Below, piece after piece: positions 19,001-26,220 of a stretch of 57,801 nt of DNA. The stretch covers positions 1 to 57,801 of the forward strand of contig JAFRXI010000041.1 of NCBI GenBank assembly GCA_017437755.1, given 5' to 3'. Each line of letters opens with the position of its first letter. Positions within the stretch are counted from its first letter, which is position 1. This stretch comes from Bacteroidales bacterium. Its GTDB lineage: Bacteria; Bacteroidota; Bacteroidia; Bacteroidales; UBA932. The translations under genes were made by a program, and so were the position numbers. The notes under the pieces were generated by a model. It was not told the DNA's origin, searched no databases, and saw only the letters and a list, made by a program, of their open reading frames with translations.

Positions 19001-19314
19001 TCGTCGAGGAAAGTGTTGTCAGCCATGAGCACGACGTCAATCACTGAACGTCCGCCGATTGGCTCCACCTTGTCGGCAAGGCCGATGAAGGAGAATACCA
19101 GGTTCGCTGCATCGGCAGGGACTGTGAGCGTGTAGTCTCCGTCGAGACCCGTGATGGTACCGGTGGTTGTGCCCTCTACAAGGACTCCGGCCCCAATCAG
19201 CGGTTCACCGTTCTCGTCCTTGACCACACCGCTGATGGTAGTCTGGCCAAGAACCGGCCACGCCATCCCAAGGCAGAGAACTGCAAGAATGAGTTTCTTT
19301 GCTGGATTTTTCAT
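16075..19314 (-). CDS. SusC/RagA-family TonB-dependent outer-membrane transporter
   Basis: A 1079-aa TonB-linked porin importing oligogalacturonides together with SusD. It has a signal peptide, a carboxypeptidase-regulatory-like domain (residues about 25-100, TTISGVVKDENGEPLIGAGV), a TonB box region (DEVVVVGYATVKRRDLLGSV), a plug domain with RVRGGGSITQDSSPLYIVDG and LKDAFSTAIYGSRGANGVV, and a 22-strand barrel ending in aromatic F (GFVAGLNLTF). There is no extended N-terminal signalling domain, so ECF-sigma/anti-sigma control is unlikely. A 46-nt AT-rich gap separates it from the PL1 gene upstream, the widest gap in the run, and an internal promoter or processing site there cannot be excluded. 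Confidence 0.96.
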   Translation of the reverse strand: MKNPAKKLILAVLCLGMAWPVLGQTTISGVVKDENGEPLIGAGVLVEGTTTGTITGLDGDYTLTVPADAANLVFSFIGLADKVEPIGGRSVIDVVLMADNTFLDEVVVVGYATVKRRDLLGSVASVGSDKLVEQPVTTVSQALSGKMAGVSVVTTEGDPDADIKIRVRGGGSITQDSSPLYIVDGFPVESINDISSSEIASIDVLKDAFSTAIYGSRGANGVVIVTTKSAEKGQKISVKVNTYYGRKTMANRKAIKAMDPGNFVRFQYELAKSPARDNLSTNYTPYFGTFGDIDLYQDIQGNNWVDAVFGNTGSSFSADASVSGSGENYNWTVGYAHLGDNAIMKGSTYSRDNLSFKSNFKTSKTTSIDLNVRYSRTNVRGSGANGMKDTGTTSGNGRLKHAVSYSPIPLIANTVGVDEEQDYGDNAPPLMSVSDNDSKRIRRSWNANAAFNWKIIDNLSLKVEGGFEDYRQGDDRFYGLTTYYVANNSTVKNTPSNQHKELFRTKYRNTNTINYDFADVIKNDDHNLTLLLGEEMTITKSNLITVMVDGFPDFYGPEMAWNFMSSGIPASSVNNYYPDDNLLSFFGRVNYDYKHRYSLGATLRADGSSKFAKGHRWGFFPSAAASWTISNESFMDNAHTWLDQLKLRYSFGTAGNNNIPSGVINKEYASINTTWLSQAANYYAPVKYDGKMVMNNPDLRWETTYTHNIGLDFSMFQGRLSGSVEVYQNDTKDLLINFPISGSGYDTQFRNLGSTRNRGVELTLNAPIIEKKDFSLNIGGNIAFNRNKVTDLGGLESIMAQSYWASTEIGDDYIVKVGEPLGNMYGYRCDGRYEVDDFLDYAEAGGKWVLKDGVADCSSVIGANYLMPGALKLKNIDGSADNKVTVADREIIGNASPDFTGGFSLSGYFKGFDFSANFNFMIGNQVYNANKIEFTSSRKFYNRNLMDMMDVDKRWTSIDWTTGEVITDAATLKALNAGTTMWSPCISQAVFSDWAVEDASFLRLQSVTLGYTLPEELTKKVHLRRARVYVTGTNLFCLTRYSGYDPEVDTRRATPLTPGVDYSAYPKSIGFVAGLNLTF

Positions 19315-19360
19315 GGAATGCTGATTATTGGTTAATTAGATATAGATAATTGATAATCTT

Positions 19361-21217
19361 TTATTTCTGTGCAGAAACGATATCCTTGACAAGATAGTGG
19401 AGATACATCTCGAAGTTGGAATAGCGTCCGTGCTTGTCGAGGGATATGGCCTTGGCATCCGCTGGCGAGGCATTGTCCAGGCCGAACATTTCCTCGAACC
19501 AGTCCGGCATCCCGTCCTTGTCGGTGTCGATGACCTTGTCCAGTTCCCCTGCAGTGGCCTTGTACTCCGGCCAGCCTCCCACGGCAGTCTGGGTATCGAT
19601 GATACCGCCGGTACTTCCGTTGCCGCCGTTTTTGCAAGTGGCGGTACCCTTGCGGGCGTCGTTCACAGCCCTCAGGTCAACCGCGTCGCGGCGGAGCGAG
19701 GCGCCGGACAGGAGCAGGACCTTCTCAAAAGCATCGGCTGCGCTGTGAGTCGTTACCGCAGCCTTCTTGCCAGTATCCCCAAGTATCTCCAGCTCATTCC
19801 GGAGCAGGCAGCCGTCATTGGAGATTGTGGTCCCGTCGGTTCCCTTGTTGCCGTTTATCTCCTTCCAGTAAACCCCGGAGGCATTGTCGGTGGAGATATC
19901 GGAGTATTTGGCATGCACGTTTCCGTTCATGTAAAGATGGGGAAAACCGTATGCATAATAGGTAGTCACATCGTTTTTATCGGTAAGCTTGTATACCCCG
20001 TCGGCCTCGATGAAATAATGCTTGTCGGAAGAAGCCGGGCCGGGTTTGTAATAGTTCCCCACCATATTGATATAGGCGCCCTCGCCGCCGTAGCATCCGT
20101 TTCCGGAGCTCCAGTTGTAGTTAACGTTGTTACGATAATCCACATTACCCCGGCGGGCGGGATCGGCTGGGTTCTCATATATCTGGGGATGGTCGAAGCG
20201 GGGTGTACGGTTGAGATGATGTGCAAGAAGGTTATGGTGGTAGGTGGCGTTCTTTCCGCCCCATATTCCGCCGTAACCATGAGGGCCCTTAGGGTGTACG
20301 GAGTTGGTAAGACTCTCAGAGATGATGCACCACTGCATGGTGAAGAACTCGTTGCCATAGAACGAAGCGCACTCGTCGACGGACCAGCTCATGGAGCAGT
20401 GGTCCAGCATTATCTGCTTGTGATAACGGCCCTCTATAGCATCGCCCTCGATCTTTTTCTCGTCGCCCATGCGGAAACGCACGAAACGGATTATCACGTT
20501 GTCGGTCTTTATGACCACGGAATAATTGCGGATGCATATCCCGTCGCCGGGAGCTGTCTGGCCTGCTATCGTAAGGTCACCGTTCTTTATCTCCAGGGTC
20601 GACTGAAGGTCGATGATGCCCGCCACGTCAAAGACTATGGTCCGGGCTCCCTTCTGGTTGACAGCCCAGCGCAGGGTCCCCTCCTCCTTTTCGTTGTCGT
20701 TGAGTTTGTCGACATGAAGGACGCTGCCGCCGCGGCCTCCGGTGATATACATTCCGCCGCCCTCGGCGCCCGGGAAGGCGCGGGTCACACCGTCTTCCTC
20801 GCCGGCAGGGATGTCAAAATAGGTGTACTTGTCGCCGGTAACCGGATCGACGGTCCCCGGGGCCTCACCTGCGGTGGTGGCTTCAAGATACTCCGACCAG
20901 GGAGACTGGCCGTCAGCAAAGACGGCGGACACCGCAAAGCGGTAGGCGGTTCCCCTCACCAGGCCCTTGACCTCCACAAACCGGTTGGTGGTGTTTCCGG
21001 AATCCACCTCATTCCCTTCCTTCAGGAGCTTCCATGCATATCCGGTTGCATCCTTTACCTCGTCCCACTTGAAACTGAGCGAGTTTTCAGATGCCGTTCC
21101 ATAAGTCTTCAGTCCTGTGGGTGCCTTGAAGGCCACATTGCCGGAGTCGTCTCCCTCGGGCTTGCTGCAGGTTGCAGACAGCAGGACCAGTATCGCCAGC
21201 GGATAAAAAAATCTCAT
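19361..21217 (-). CDS. Surface pectate lyase, PL1 family, with Fn3 domain
   Basis: A 618-aa lipoprotein (cysteine at 17, followed by the acidic stretch SKPEGDDSG that suggests surface display). It has an Fn3 domain at about 30-117 and a PL1 parallel beta-helix from about 145. PL1 signatures are FPGAEGGGMYITGGRGG, the GDAIEG and DHCSMSWSVDECAS calcium-site region (about 258-284) and HHLNRTPRF with the probable catalytic Arg (337 or 340). It cleaves de-esterified polygalacturonate by beta-elimination to give 4,5-unsaturated oligogalacturonides, the substrates of the GH105 protein next door. It overlaps the GH105 gene by 4 nt. Confidence 0.92.
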   Translation of the reverse strand: MRFFYPLAILVLLSATCSKPEGDDSGNVAFKAPTGLKTYGTASENSLSFKWDEVKDATGYAWKLLKEGNEVDSGNTTNRFVEVKGLVRGTAYRFAVSAVFADGQSPWSEYLEATTAGEAPGTVDPVTGDKYTYFDIPAGEEDGVTRAFPGAEGGGMYITGGRGGSVLHVDKLNDNEKEEGTLRWAVNQKGARTIVFDVAGIIDLQSTLEIKNGDLTIAGQTAPGDGICIRNYSVVIKTDNVIIRFVRFRMGDEKKIEGDAIEGRYHKQIMLDHCSMSWSVDECASFYGNEFFTMQWCIISESLTNSVHPKGPHGYGGIWGGKNATYHHNLLAHHLNRTPRFDHPQIYENPADPARRGNVDYRNNVNYNWSSGNGCYGGEGAYINMVGNYYKPGPASSDKHYFIEADGVYKLTDKNDVTTYYAYGFPHLYMNGNVHAKYSDISTDNASGVYWKEINGNKGTDGTTISNDGCLLRNELEILGDTGKKAAVTTHSAADAFEKVLLLSGASLRRDAVDLRAVNDARKGTATCKNGGNGSTGGIIDTQTAVGGWPEYKATAGELDKVIDTDKDGMPDWFEEMFGLDNASPADAKAISLDKHGRYSNFEMYLHYLVKDIVSAQK

Positions 21218-22410
21218 AATCTTTCATATTCGAGCGCAGCCCATACCAGGGGGCCTATCCCCTTGGGATCGTTGCTGCGCACGGGTTCATTTATATAATA
21301 GTCATAATCGCCGCGGCGGTTGTCCTTTCCCCCGAGCCCGGCCACTTCACAGCAGGAATTGAGGTTCACGATGCCGTCGTCCACGGTAACGAACTGCTTG
21401 AGGACGTTCTTCCAGGTCTGCTCAGCATAGTCCCTGCAGTCCAGAATGCCCAGGCGGCATCCCTTCAGGAGAGAATAGGCGAACATTGCGCTGCAGGTAG
21501 CCTCGAGGTAATTGCCCTCGCGTCCAGGGCAGTCCAGGACCTGGTACCATACTCCCGCATCCGGATCGGCAAAACCGGGAATGGTCTCCCAGAGGTTCCT
21601 GAGTATCTCCGCAAGGGCCTCCCTCCCGGAGTCCTCCGGCATTATGCCGTAAACGTCAACCAGGGCCATGCAGTACCAGCCCAGTGCCCTGCCCCAGGCA
21701 TGGTCGGACTGGCCGCTGTCGGGATTGCACCAGAACATCTCCCCTGTGGAGTCCCAGGCATGACGCAGAAGACGGGTCTCCGGGTCCAAGGTGCGGTTGA
21801 AGGAAAGGCTGAACTGATGGACGATATCCTTGTAACATGCCGCCTTAAGGCTGTCGGGGACAAACCTGGTAGTATAAGCCGCATAGAAGGGTTCGGCCAT
21901 GTAAAGGCCGTCGAGCCACATCTGGCCCGGATATATACGCTTGTGCCAGAAACCGCCCTCAGCCGTCCTGGGCTGACCTTTCAACTGTGCATAGAGGGTA
22001 TCCATGGCCATCCGGTACTTTTCCCTGCCGGTTATGTCGTACAGCCGGAAAAGGGTCATTCCCGGGCAAACATGGTCCACGGAATAATTGGACATCTTAT
22101 ATTTATATATGGTACCGGTGCTGTCGATGATGCTGTCGTACCAATTGTCCACGTACTTCAGCAGGGAATCCCGGGTCATGCCGGTACCCTTGAAAGCTTT
22201 CCCGGGAAAGGCGTCATAGACGTCCAGGAAAGACTTGAGTTCCAGGCCGGTGGTGTAGTTCCACTTGAGGCGCCCTTCCTGGCCGTCCAGGAAAGTGGCT
22301 TCCGGACAGCGGACGATCTCGGAGCGGACCACCTCCACCGGAAAAGGAGTAATGCCGGAACATCCGGCAAGTATCAGGGCGCACAAGGCAGCGGTCAATG
22401 CGTTTCTCAT
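21214..22410 (-). CDS. GH105 unsaturated glucuronyl/galacturonyl hydrolase
   Basis: A 398-aa lipoprotein (lipobox LAGC, C17), probably periplasmic, with an (alpha/alpha)6 barrel of the YteR/RhiN (GH105, formerly GH88-like) type. Conserved segments include the catalytic-Asp motif MWLDGLYMAEPFYAAY, LLRHAWDSTGEMFW and WGRALGWYCMALVDV. It removes the terminal 4-deoxy-enopyranuronate left by PL1, releasing 5-keto-4-deoxyuronate. It overlaps both neighbours by 4 nt (ATGA), so translation of GH28, CE8, GH105 and PL1 is probably coupled. KduI and KduD, which would handle its product, are not in this window. Confidence 0.92.
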   Translation of the reverse strand: MRNALTAALCALILAGCSGITPFPVEVVRSEIVRCPEATFLDGQEGRLKWNYTTGLELKSFLDVYDAFPGKAFKGTGMTRDSLLKYVDNWYDSIIDSTGTIYKYKMSNYSVDHVCPGMTLFRLYDITGREKYRMAMDTLYAQLKGQPRTAEGGFWHKRIYPGQMWLDGLYMAEPFYAAYTTRFVPDSLKAACYKDIVHQFSLSFNRTLDPETRLLRHAWDSTGEMFWCNPDSGQSDHAWGRALGWYCMALVDVYGIMPEDSGREALAEILRNLWETIPGFADPDAGVWYQVLDCPGREGNYLEATCSAMFAYSLLKGCRLGILDCRDYAEQTWKNVLKQFVTVDDGIVNLNSCCEVAGLGGKDNRRGDYDYYINEPVRSNDPKGIGPLVWAALEYERL

Positions 22411-23432
22411 TTTTCTGGCAGATTGTCTTTAAGAGGTTCCCAGGGTTTGGAGTCCCCGTCCTGCTGCATTACGTTACGGAAAGTATACCCGGCAGCCTTC
22501 CCCGCCGAAAGGGTATGGGACCAGGATGCCCTTTCCCTCCTGGACGCAGCTCCGGGACCCTTGCTGCCGTATTCGGCATAGAATGAATTCTTCCTGGTAT
22601 CCGGTTTCCCCGGTTTTTCCCAGTCGTGCCATCCTTCCTTGAGGATATGCGGTCCCATGGTGCAGTCAATGAAAACGGTCTTTGCATATGCGCCCCATGG
22701 CCTTCCCAGATAGCATTTGGTGATTCCGGGGGCAGCCGTCAGGTTGCAGTTCACGAACACGTACCCCCACTTCTGGCCCTTGAGGGTTGAAGCCGCGGTG
22801 ACATAGCTGTTCTTCTTGCTGTGTATGGTGCAGTTCTCGAACCACGCTATGCTGGGACCGAAGATAAAATCGGTCGTTCCCTCTATCACGCAGTCGATGA
22901 AACAGTTGCGCATGATCCCGCCGCCTTCGTTGAAACGGCCGTAGGTATAAAGGGTGTCCTGGTTCCCCACCAGGCGGCAACGGTGGAAGAAAATGCGGTC
23001 GCCGTTGGTGAAAACCGCAACCGCCTGGGCGACTTCCTTCGAGTCCCCGGCGGTATTCTCTACGGTAAGGTCCTGGAAGGTGACATCGGAGGCATGCACG
23101 TAAAGGGTGGCGCTGCCGGAGGTCCCCACCTTCATGTCGATCCGCGGCCAGGAGGCGGTTGCATACTTTCCAAACCGGATCACCGTCTTTCCGGCCCCGT
23201 CGCCCGAAATGTGCAGGCACCGCTTGTTTGCGGGAATGGTAACCATTTCCTCGTAGATGCCGGCGTTTATGTGGATGGAGGTCACATGGCTGTGGCTGTA
23301 GTCGGGAGCCGCATCTATAGCTTCCTGAACGGTAACGAAATCACCCTTTCCGTCCTTGTCGACCACAAAATCGTAGGCCCGGGCGGTAAAGGGGAAAGTT
23401 GCAAGCAGCAACGGGAGAATCAGGCGCTTCAT
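22407..23432 (-). CDS. Pectin methylesterase, CE8 family
   Basis: A 341-aa secreted enzyme with a type I signal peptide (cleavage likely after residue 19), so periplasmic or extracellular. The right-handed beta-helix carries all CE8 signatures: GNQDTLY (Q158, catalytic D159), TTDFIFG (catalytic nucleophile D188) and YLGRPWG (R244, W246). It removes methyl esters from homogalacturonan, making it available to PL1 and GH28. It sits between GH28 and GH105 with 4-nt overlaps on both sides. Confidence 0.95.
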   Translation of the reverse strand: MKRLILPLLLATFPFTARAYDFVVDKDGKGDFVTVQEAIDAAPDYSHSHVTSIHINAGIYEEMVTIPANKRCLHISGDGAGKTVIRFGKYATASWPRIDMKVGTSGSATLYVHASDVTFQDLTVENTAGDSKEVAQAVAVFTNGDRIFFHRCRLVGNQDTLYTYGRFNEGGGIMRNCFIDCVIEGTTDFIFGPSIAWFENCTIHSKKNSYVTAASTLKGQKWGYVFVNCNLTAAPGITKCYLGRPWGAYAKTVFIDCTMGPHILKEGWHDWEKPGKPDTRKNSFYAEYGSKGPGAASRRERASWSHTLSAGKAAGYTFRNVMQQDGDSKPWEPLKDNLPEK

Positions 23433-24988
23433 TTCACAACCACGTTTTCCGAATTGGTAACTTTCACGGGCTCAACGCCTTCCGGAGTCTTGATGACCGC
23501 ATTCTCTATCCTGACGTTCTCACTGTAGGATATCTCTATCCCGCGGTCGGCCGAGATGATGCAGCCGTCAATCCCGATCCCGCTGACCCTCTTCTCAGGC
23601 AGGCCGTTGAAATACATGGCCCTGCGGGCACCGTTGCAGACTATGTTGCGGATATGGATGTCGCGGAACTCCGGGGTGGTCTCGTCAGGAACCGGGACAA
23701 AGACTCCGTTTTCCTGCGAATCCCCGTCCTCAAGGGCTTCCACGGCCGATTTTCCGCCGTAGAACAGGTCGAAAAGCAGGGCCTCCGTCTTGATGTCAGT
23801 CATGTTTATGTCCTCTATCCAGATATCCCTGACCACGCCGCCGCGCCCCCTCTTGCTCTTAAAGCGGAGGCCGACGTCGGTTCCCAGGAAGCGGCATCCC
23901 CTGACCATCACGTTCTCAACCCCGCCGGACATCTCGCTGCCCACTACAAATCCCCCGTGGCCGTGATACACCACGCAGTTCTCAACCACCAGGTCCTTGC
24001 AGGGGATTCCCCTGCGGCGGCCGTCAGCGTCCTTTCCGGACTTGATGCAGATGCCGTCGTCACCGCAGTCAAAGCTGGAATTCATCAGGACGGTACCGGT
24101 GCATGACTCGATGTCGATACCGTCGCCGTTCTGCGACCACGACGGATTCCTTACAGTTATATTATTGACAACCAAATCCTTGCACAGGAGCGGATGGATA
24201 TTCCAAGCCGGAGAGTTCTGGAAGGTGGGGCCCTCCAGGAGAACCCTCTCACAGTCCACCAGGCTTATCATCACGGGACGGAGGAAACTCTTCATGGCGT
24301 TCCACTCCGCATCGGTCAGGTTTCCGGTGGGGACGTTCATGTCGGCGCTGCGCTCGGCCTCGATATAGGCCTCGTCGGGATACCAGCAGTCGCCCTTCTC
24401 ATTCAGGACTCCGCCGGAGGCGACCTTCTGCTTCCACTGCGCCGAAGTCACCTTTGACTTCTTGAGGGGCCTCCAGGCATCACCGGAACCGTCGATCACT
24501 CCCCTGCCCGTAATCGCGATGTCATGCGCGCCGCGGGCGCTGACGGGAGAGGTGCAACGGCGGGTGTCGAGTCCCTCGAAACTAACCTCAACAACCGGAT
24601 AAAGACTGAAATCCGGATCAAAAAGAATTACCGCATTGTCCTCCAGATGAAGGTCTATGCAGCTTTTCAACTCTACGGGCCCGGTCCTCCATATCCCACC
24701 GGGCACGATCAAGTGGCCGCCGCCCTTGGCGGCGAGTTCCTCTATCGCGCCGTGGAACACCTCGGTGTTGAGGGTGATTCCGTCGCCTACAGCTCCGCAG
24801 TCAAGAAGATTCAGCGTCCTTGAAGGAATGCACGGAAGGCACGGTGCCTTCATTTCAAAAGGGAGGTCACGGCAGAGTGATTCCAGTTCCCTGGAGTTTA
24901 CGTTCACGGAAGCGGATTTTGAGCACGAAATCGCTGCCAGAGAGGCCCACAAGGCCATAATTATAACTGTTCGGAATCTCAGTGTCAT
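23429..24988 (-). CDS. Polygalacturonase, GH28 family
   Basis: A 519-aa lipoprotein (cysteine at 22) and the first gene of the pectin run. It is an inverting glycosidase with a beta-helix fold that hydrolyses alpha-1,4-galacturonosyl bonds. All four GH28 motifs are intact: N287-G-D289, G309-D310-D311, G343-H344-G345 and R375-F-K377. An exo- or endo-mode cannot be decided from sequence. Transcription should start at the promoter at 25012-25019, whose -33 region is covered by the candidate operator at 25037-25052. Confidence 0.95.
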   Translation of the reverse strand: MTLRFRTVIIMALWASLAAISCSKSASVNVNSRELESLCRDLPFEMKAPCLPCIPSRTLNLLDCGAVGDGITLNTEVFHGAIEELAAKGGGHLIVPGGIWRTGPVELKSCIDLHLEDNAVILFDPDFSLYPVVEVSFEGLDTRRCTSPVSARGAHDIAITGRGVIDGSGDAWRPLKKSKVTSAQWKQKVASGGVLNEKGDCWYPDEAYIEAERSADMNVPTGNLTDAEWNAMKSFLRPVMISLVDCERVLLEGPTFQNSPAWNIHPLLCKDLVVNNITVRNPSWSQNGDGIDIESCTGTVLMNSSFDCGDDGICIKSGKDADGRRRGIPCKDLVVENCVVYHGHGGFVVGSEMSGGVENVMVRGCRFLGTDVGLRFKSKRGRGGVVRDIWIEDINMTDIKTEALLFDLFYGGKSAVEALEDGDSQENGVFVPVPDETTPEFRDIHIRNIVCNGARRAMYFNGLPEKRVSGIGIDGCIISADRGIEISYSENVRIENAVIKTPEGVEPVKVTNSENVVVK

Positions 24989-25011
24989 TATATGCGTGAT
25001 ATATCAACATA

Positions 25012-25019
25012 CAAATATA
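25012..25019 (-). promoter_or_regulatory. Predicted -7 promoter box of the pectin operon
   Basis: TATATTTG on the minus strand, 23 nt before the GH28 start. The candidate operator begins 17 nt further upstream, as at exuT (15 nt). The two control regions therefore have nearly the same geometry. Confidence 0.65.
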
Positions 25020-25036
25020 AACATATTTCCGGAATT

Positions 25037-25052
25037 CCGTGCACGTGCACGA
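25037..25052. promoter_or_regulatory. Candidate LacI-family operator upstream of the pectin operon
   Basis: CCGTGCACGTGCACGA is a near-palindrome with a central CpG, 14 of 16 positions identical to the site at 2956-2971. It lies between the divergent GH28 run and the lactonase gene. It overlaps the expected -33 element of the GH28 promoter but is about 60 nt from the -7 box of the lactonase gene, so it should mainly control the pectin run. Confidence 0.65.
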
Positions 25053-25112
25053 AAATTTTTTGTATTTTTTCTTCAGGTACTTACGAGGCTCATGATTTCC
25101 CATCGTTTTTTA

Positions 25113-25120
25113 TATATTTG
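25113..25120 (+). promoter_or_regulatory. Predicted -7 promoter box of the lactonase gene
   Basis: TATATTTG fits the consensus but ends only 5 nt before the ATG at 25126. If it is the real promoter, the mRNA would be leaderless or nearly so. No clear TTTG -33 element is visible. Confidence 0.45.
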
Positions 25121-25125
25121 CAATC

Positions 25126-26220
25126 ATGCAGTCATTACGTCTCATACTTTCGATGGCCGTGACGCTCGCAACCTGCTACGTACAAGCCCGGCCTCTCAGG
25201 ATCCTGGTCGGCACCTACACGGAAAACACCCCGGCCGAGGGGGTATATCTCTATAACTTCGACCCGCTGACAGCCCACTCGCAGCTGCTTTCCATGGCCC
25301 CTTCCAGGAATCCGTCCTTTGTGATAACCTCCCCCGACGGTTCCATGGCATATGCCGTCAACGAGTTCCATGACGGCAGGGAGGGGGTAAGTTCGTTCGT
25401 CATAGACGGGAATTCCATCTCTCCCCTCAACAGCACCCGAATGCCCAATGAGAAAGTTAACGGAAGGGATCCGTGCAACATCCTCTGTACGGGCAAGGCC
25501 CTGGTCACTTCAAATTACACCGGAGGAACGTTCTCGGCATTTTCCATTTCCAACGAAGGACTGGTTGGAGACCTGACGCAGTCATTCGTCCCCCCACAAG
25601 GGAAAATGGCCGTCCACATGCACTGCGCGGTGATTTCCCCCGACGGGAAGTACATCTTCGGGACCAATCTAGGAAACGACTGTATCCACCGGTTTGACCT
25701 GCTTGAATGCGACCGTCCCCTGGGAGATGTAAAGACGGCCTGGCAGCACCGCGGACTGGAGAAATTCGGCCCCAGGCACATGGTTTTCAGCACCGACGGA
25801 AAATTTGCCTACCTCCTTTGCGAACTCGGGGACAGGCTGGTCGTCTTCTCCTATGACAACGGGGAACTGACTCCCGTCCAGACACTCAAGGCCTACAAAG
25901 GGAAAGGCCGCGGCAGTGCCGATATCCACCTGTCCCCGGATGGCCGCTTCCTCTACACCAGCCACCGGCTTAAAGAGGACGGCATCGCCATCTTTTCAGT
26001 GAACCCGCAGACCGGCAAAGTCAAGAGGGCCGGCTATCAAAAAACGGGCATCCACCCGAGGAACTTTGCCATTTCTCCGGACGGGCACTGGCTGCTCTGC
26101 GCCTGCCGCGACAGCAACCGTATAGAAGTATATTCCGTCAACACCAAGACCGGAGCACTCACCCTCATGGACAAGGCCATAGAGGTGGGCGCACCGGTCT
26201 GCATCCAGTTCCTGCCATGA
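25126..26220 (+). CDS. Lactonase-family beta-propeller (6-phosphogluconolactonase-like), probably secreted
   Basis: A 364-aa seven-bladed propeller of the YbhE/Pgl lactonase family (RILVGTYT, SPDGSMAYAVNE, GPRHMVFSTDG, HPRNFAISPDGHWLLCACRDSN). An N-terminal hydrophobic segment (residues 1-21, ending VQA) looks like a signal peptide, so a periplasmic location is likely. That argues against a plain pentose-phosphate role and leaves sugar-acid lactones or another ligand possible. It is divergent from the pectin run and shares the 137-nt control region containing the candidate operator. It overlaps the next gene by 4 nt. Family is confident; substrate is open. Confidence 0.85.
   Translation: MQSLRLILSMAVTLATCYVQARPLRILVGTYTENTPAEGVYLYNFDPLTAHSQLLSMAPSRNPSFVITSPDGSMAYAVNEFHDGREGVSSFVIDGNSISPLNSTRMPNEKVNGRDPCNILCTGKALVTSNYTGGTFSAFSISNEGLVGDLTQSFVPPQGKMAVHMHCAVISPDGKYIFGTNLGNDCIHRFDLLECDRPLGDVKTAWQHRGLEKFGPRHMVFSTDGKFAYLLCELGDRLVVFSYDNGELTPVQTLKAYKGKGRGSADIHLSPDGRFLYTSHRLKEDGIAIFSVNPQTGKVKRAGYQKTGIHPRNFAISPDGHWLLCACRDSNRIEVYSVNTKTGALTLMDKAIEVGAPVCIQFLP

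Noticed and set aside
19397-21298. Long open frame (633 codons) on the plus strand opposite the PL1 gene; similar ones opposite uvrB (42151-44010) and uvrB/relA (43824-45425)
   Set aside because: They mirror strongly conserved genes, have Val/Gly/His-rich composition typical of antisense frames in GC-rich DNA, and show no recognisable domain.
16075-24988. Hybrid two-component regulator, SusR or ECF sigma/anti-sigma pair for the SusCD locus
   Set aside because: No such gene is present in the window and SusC lacks the N-terminal signalling domain. The LacI-family gene is the only regulator found.
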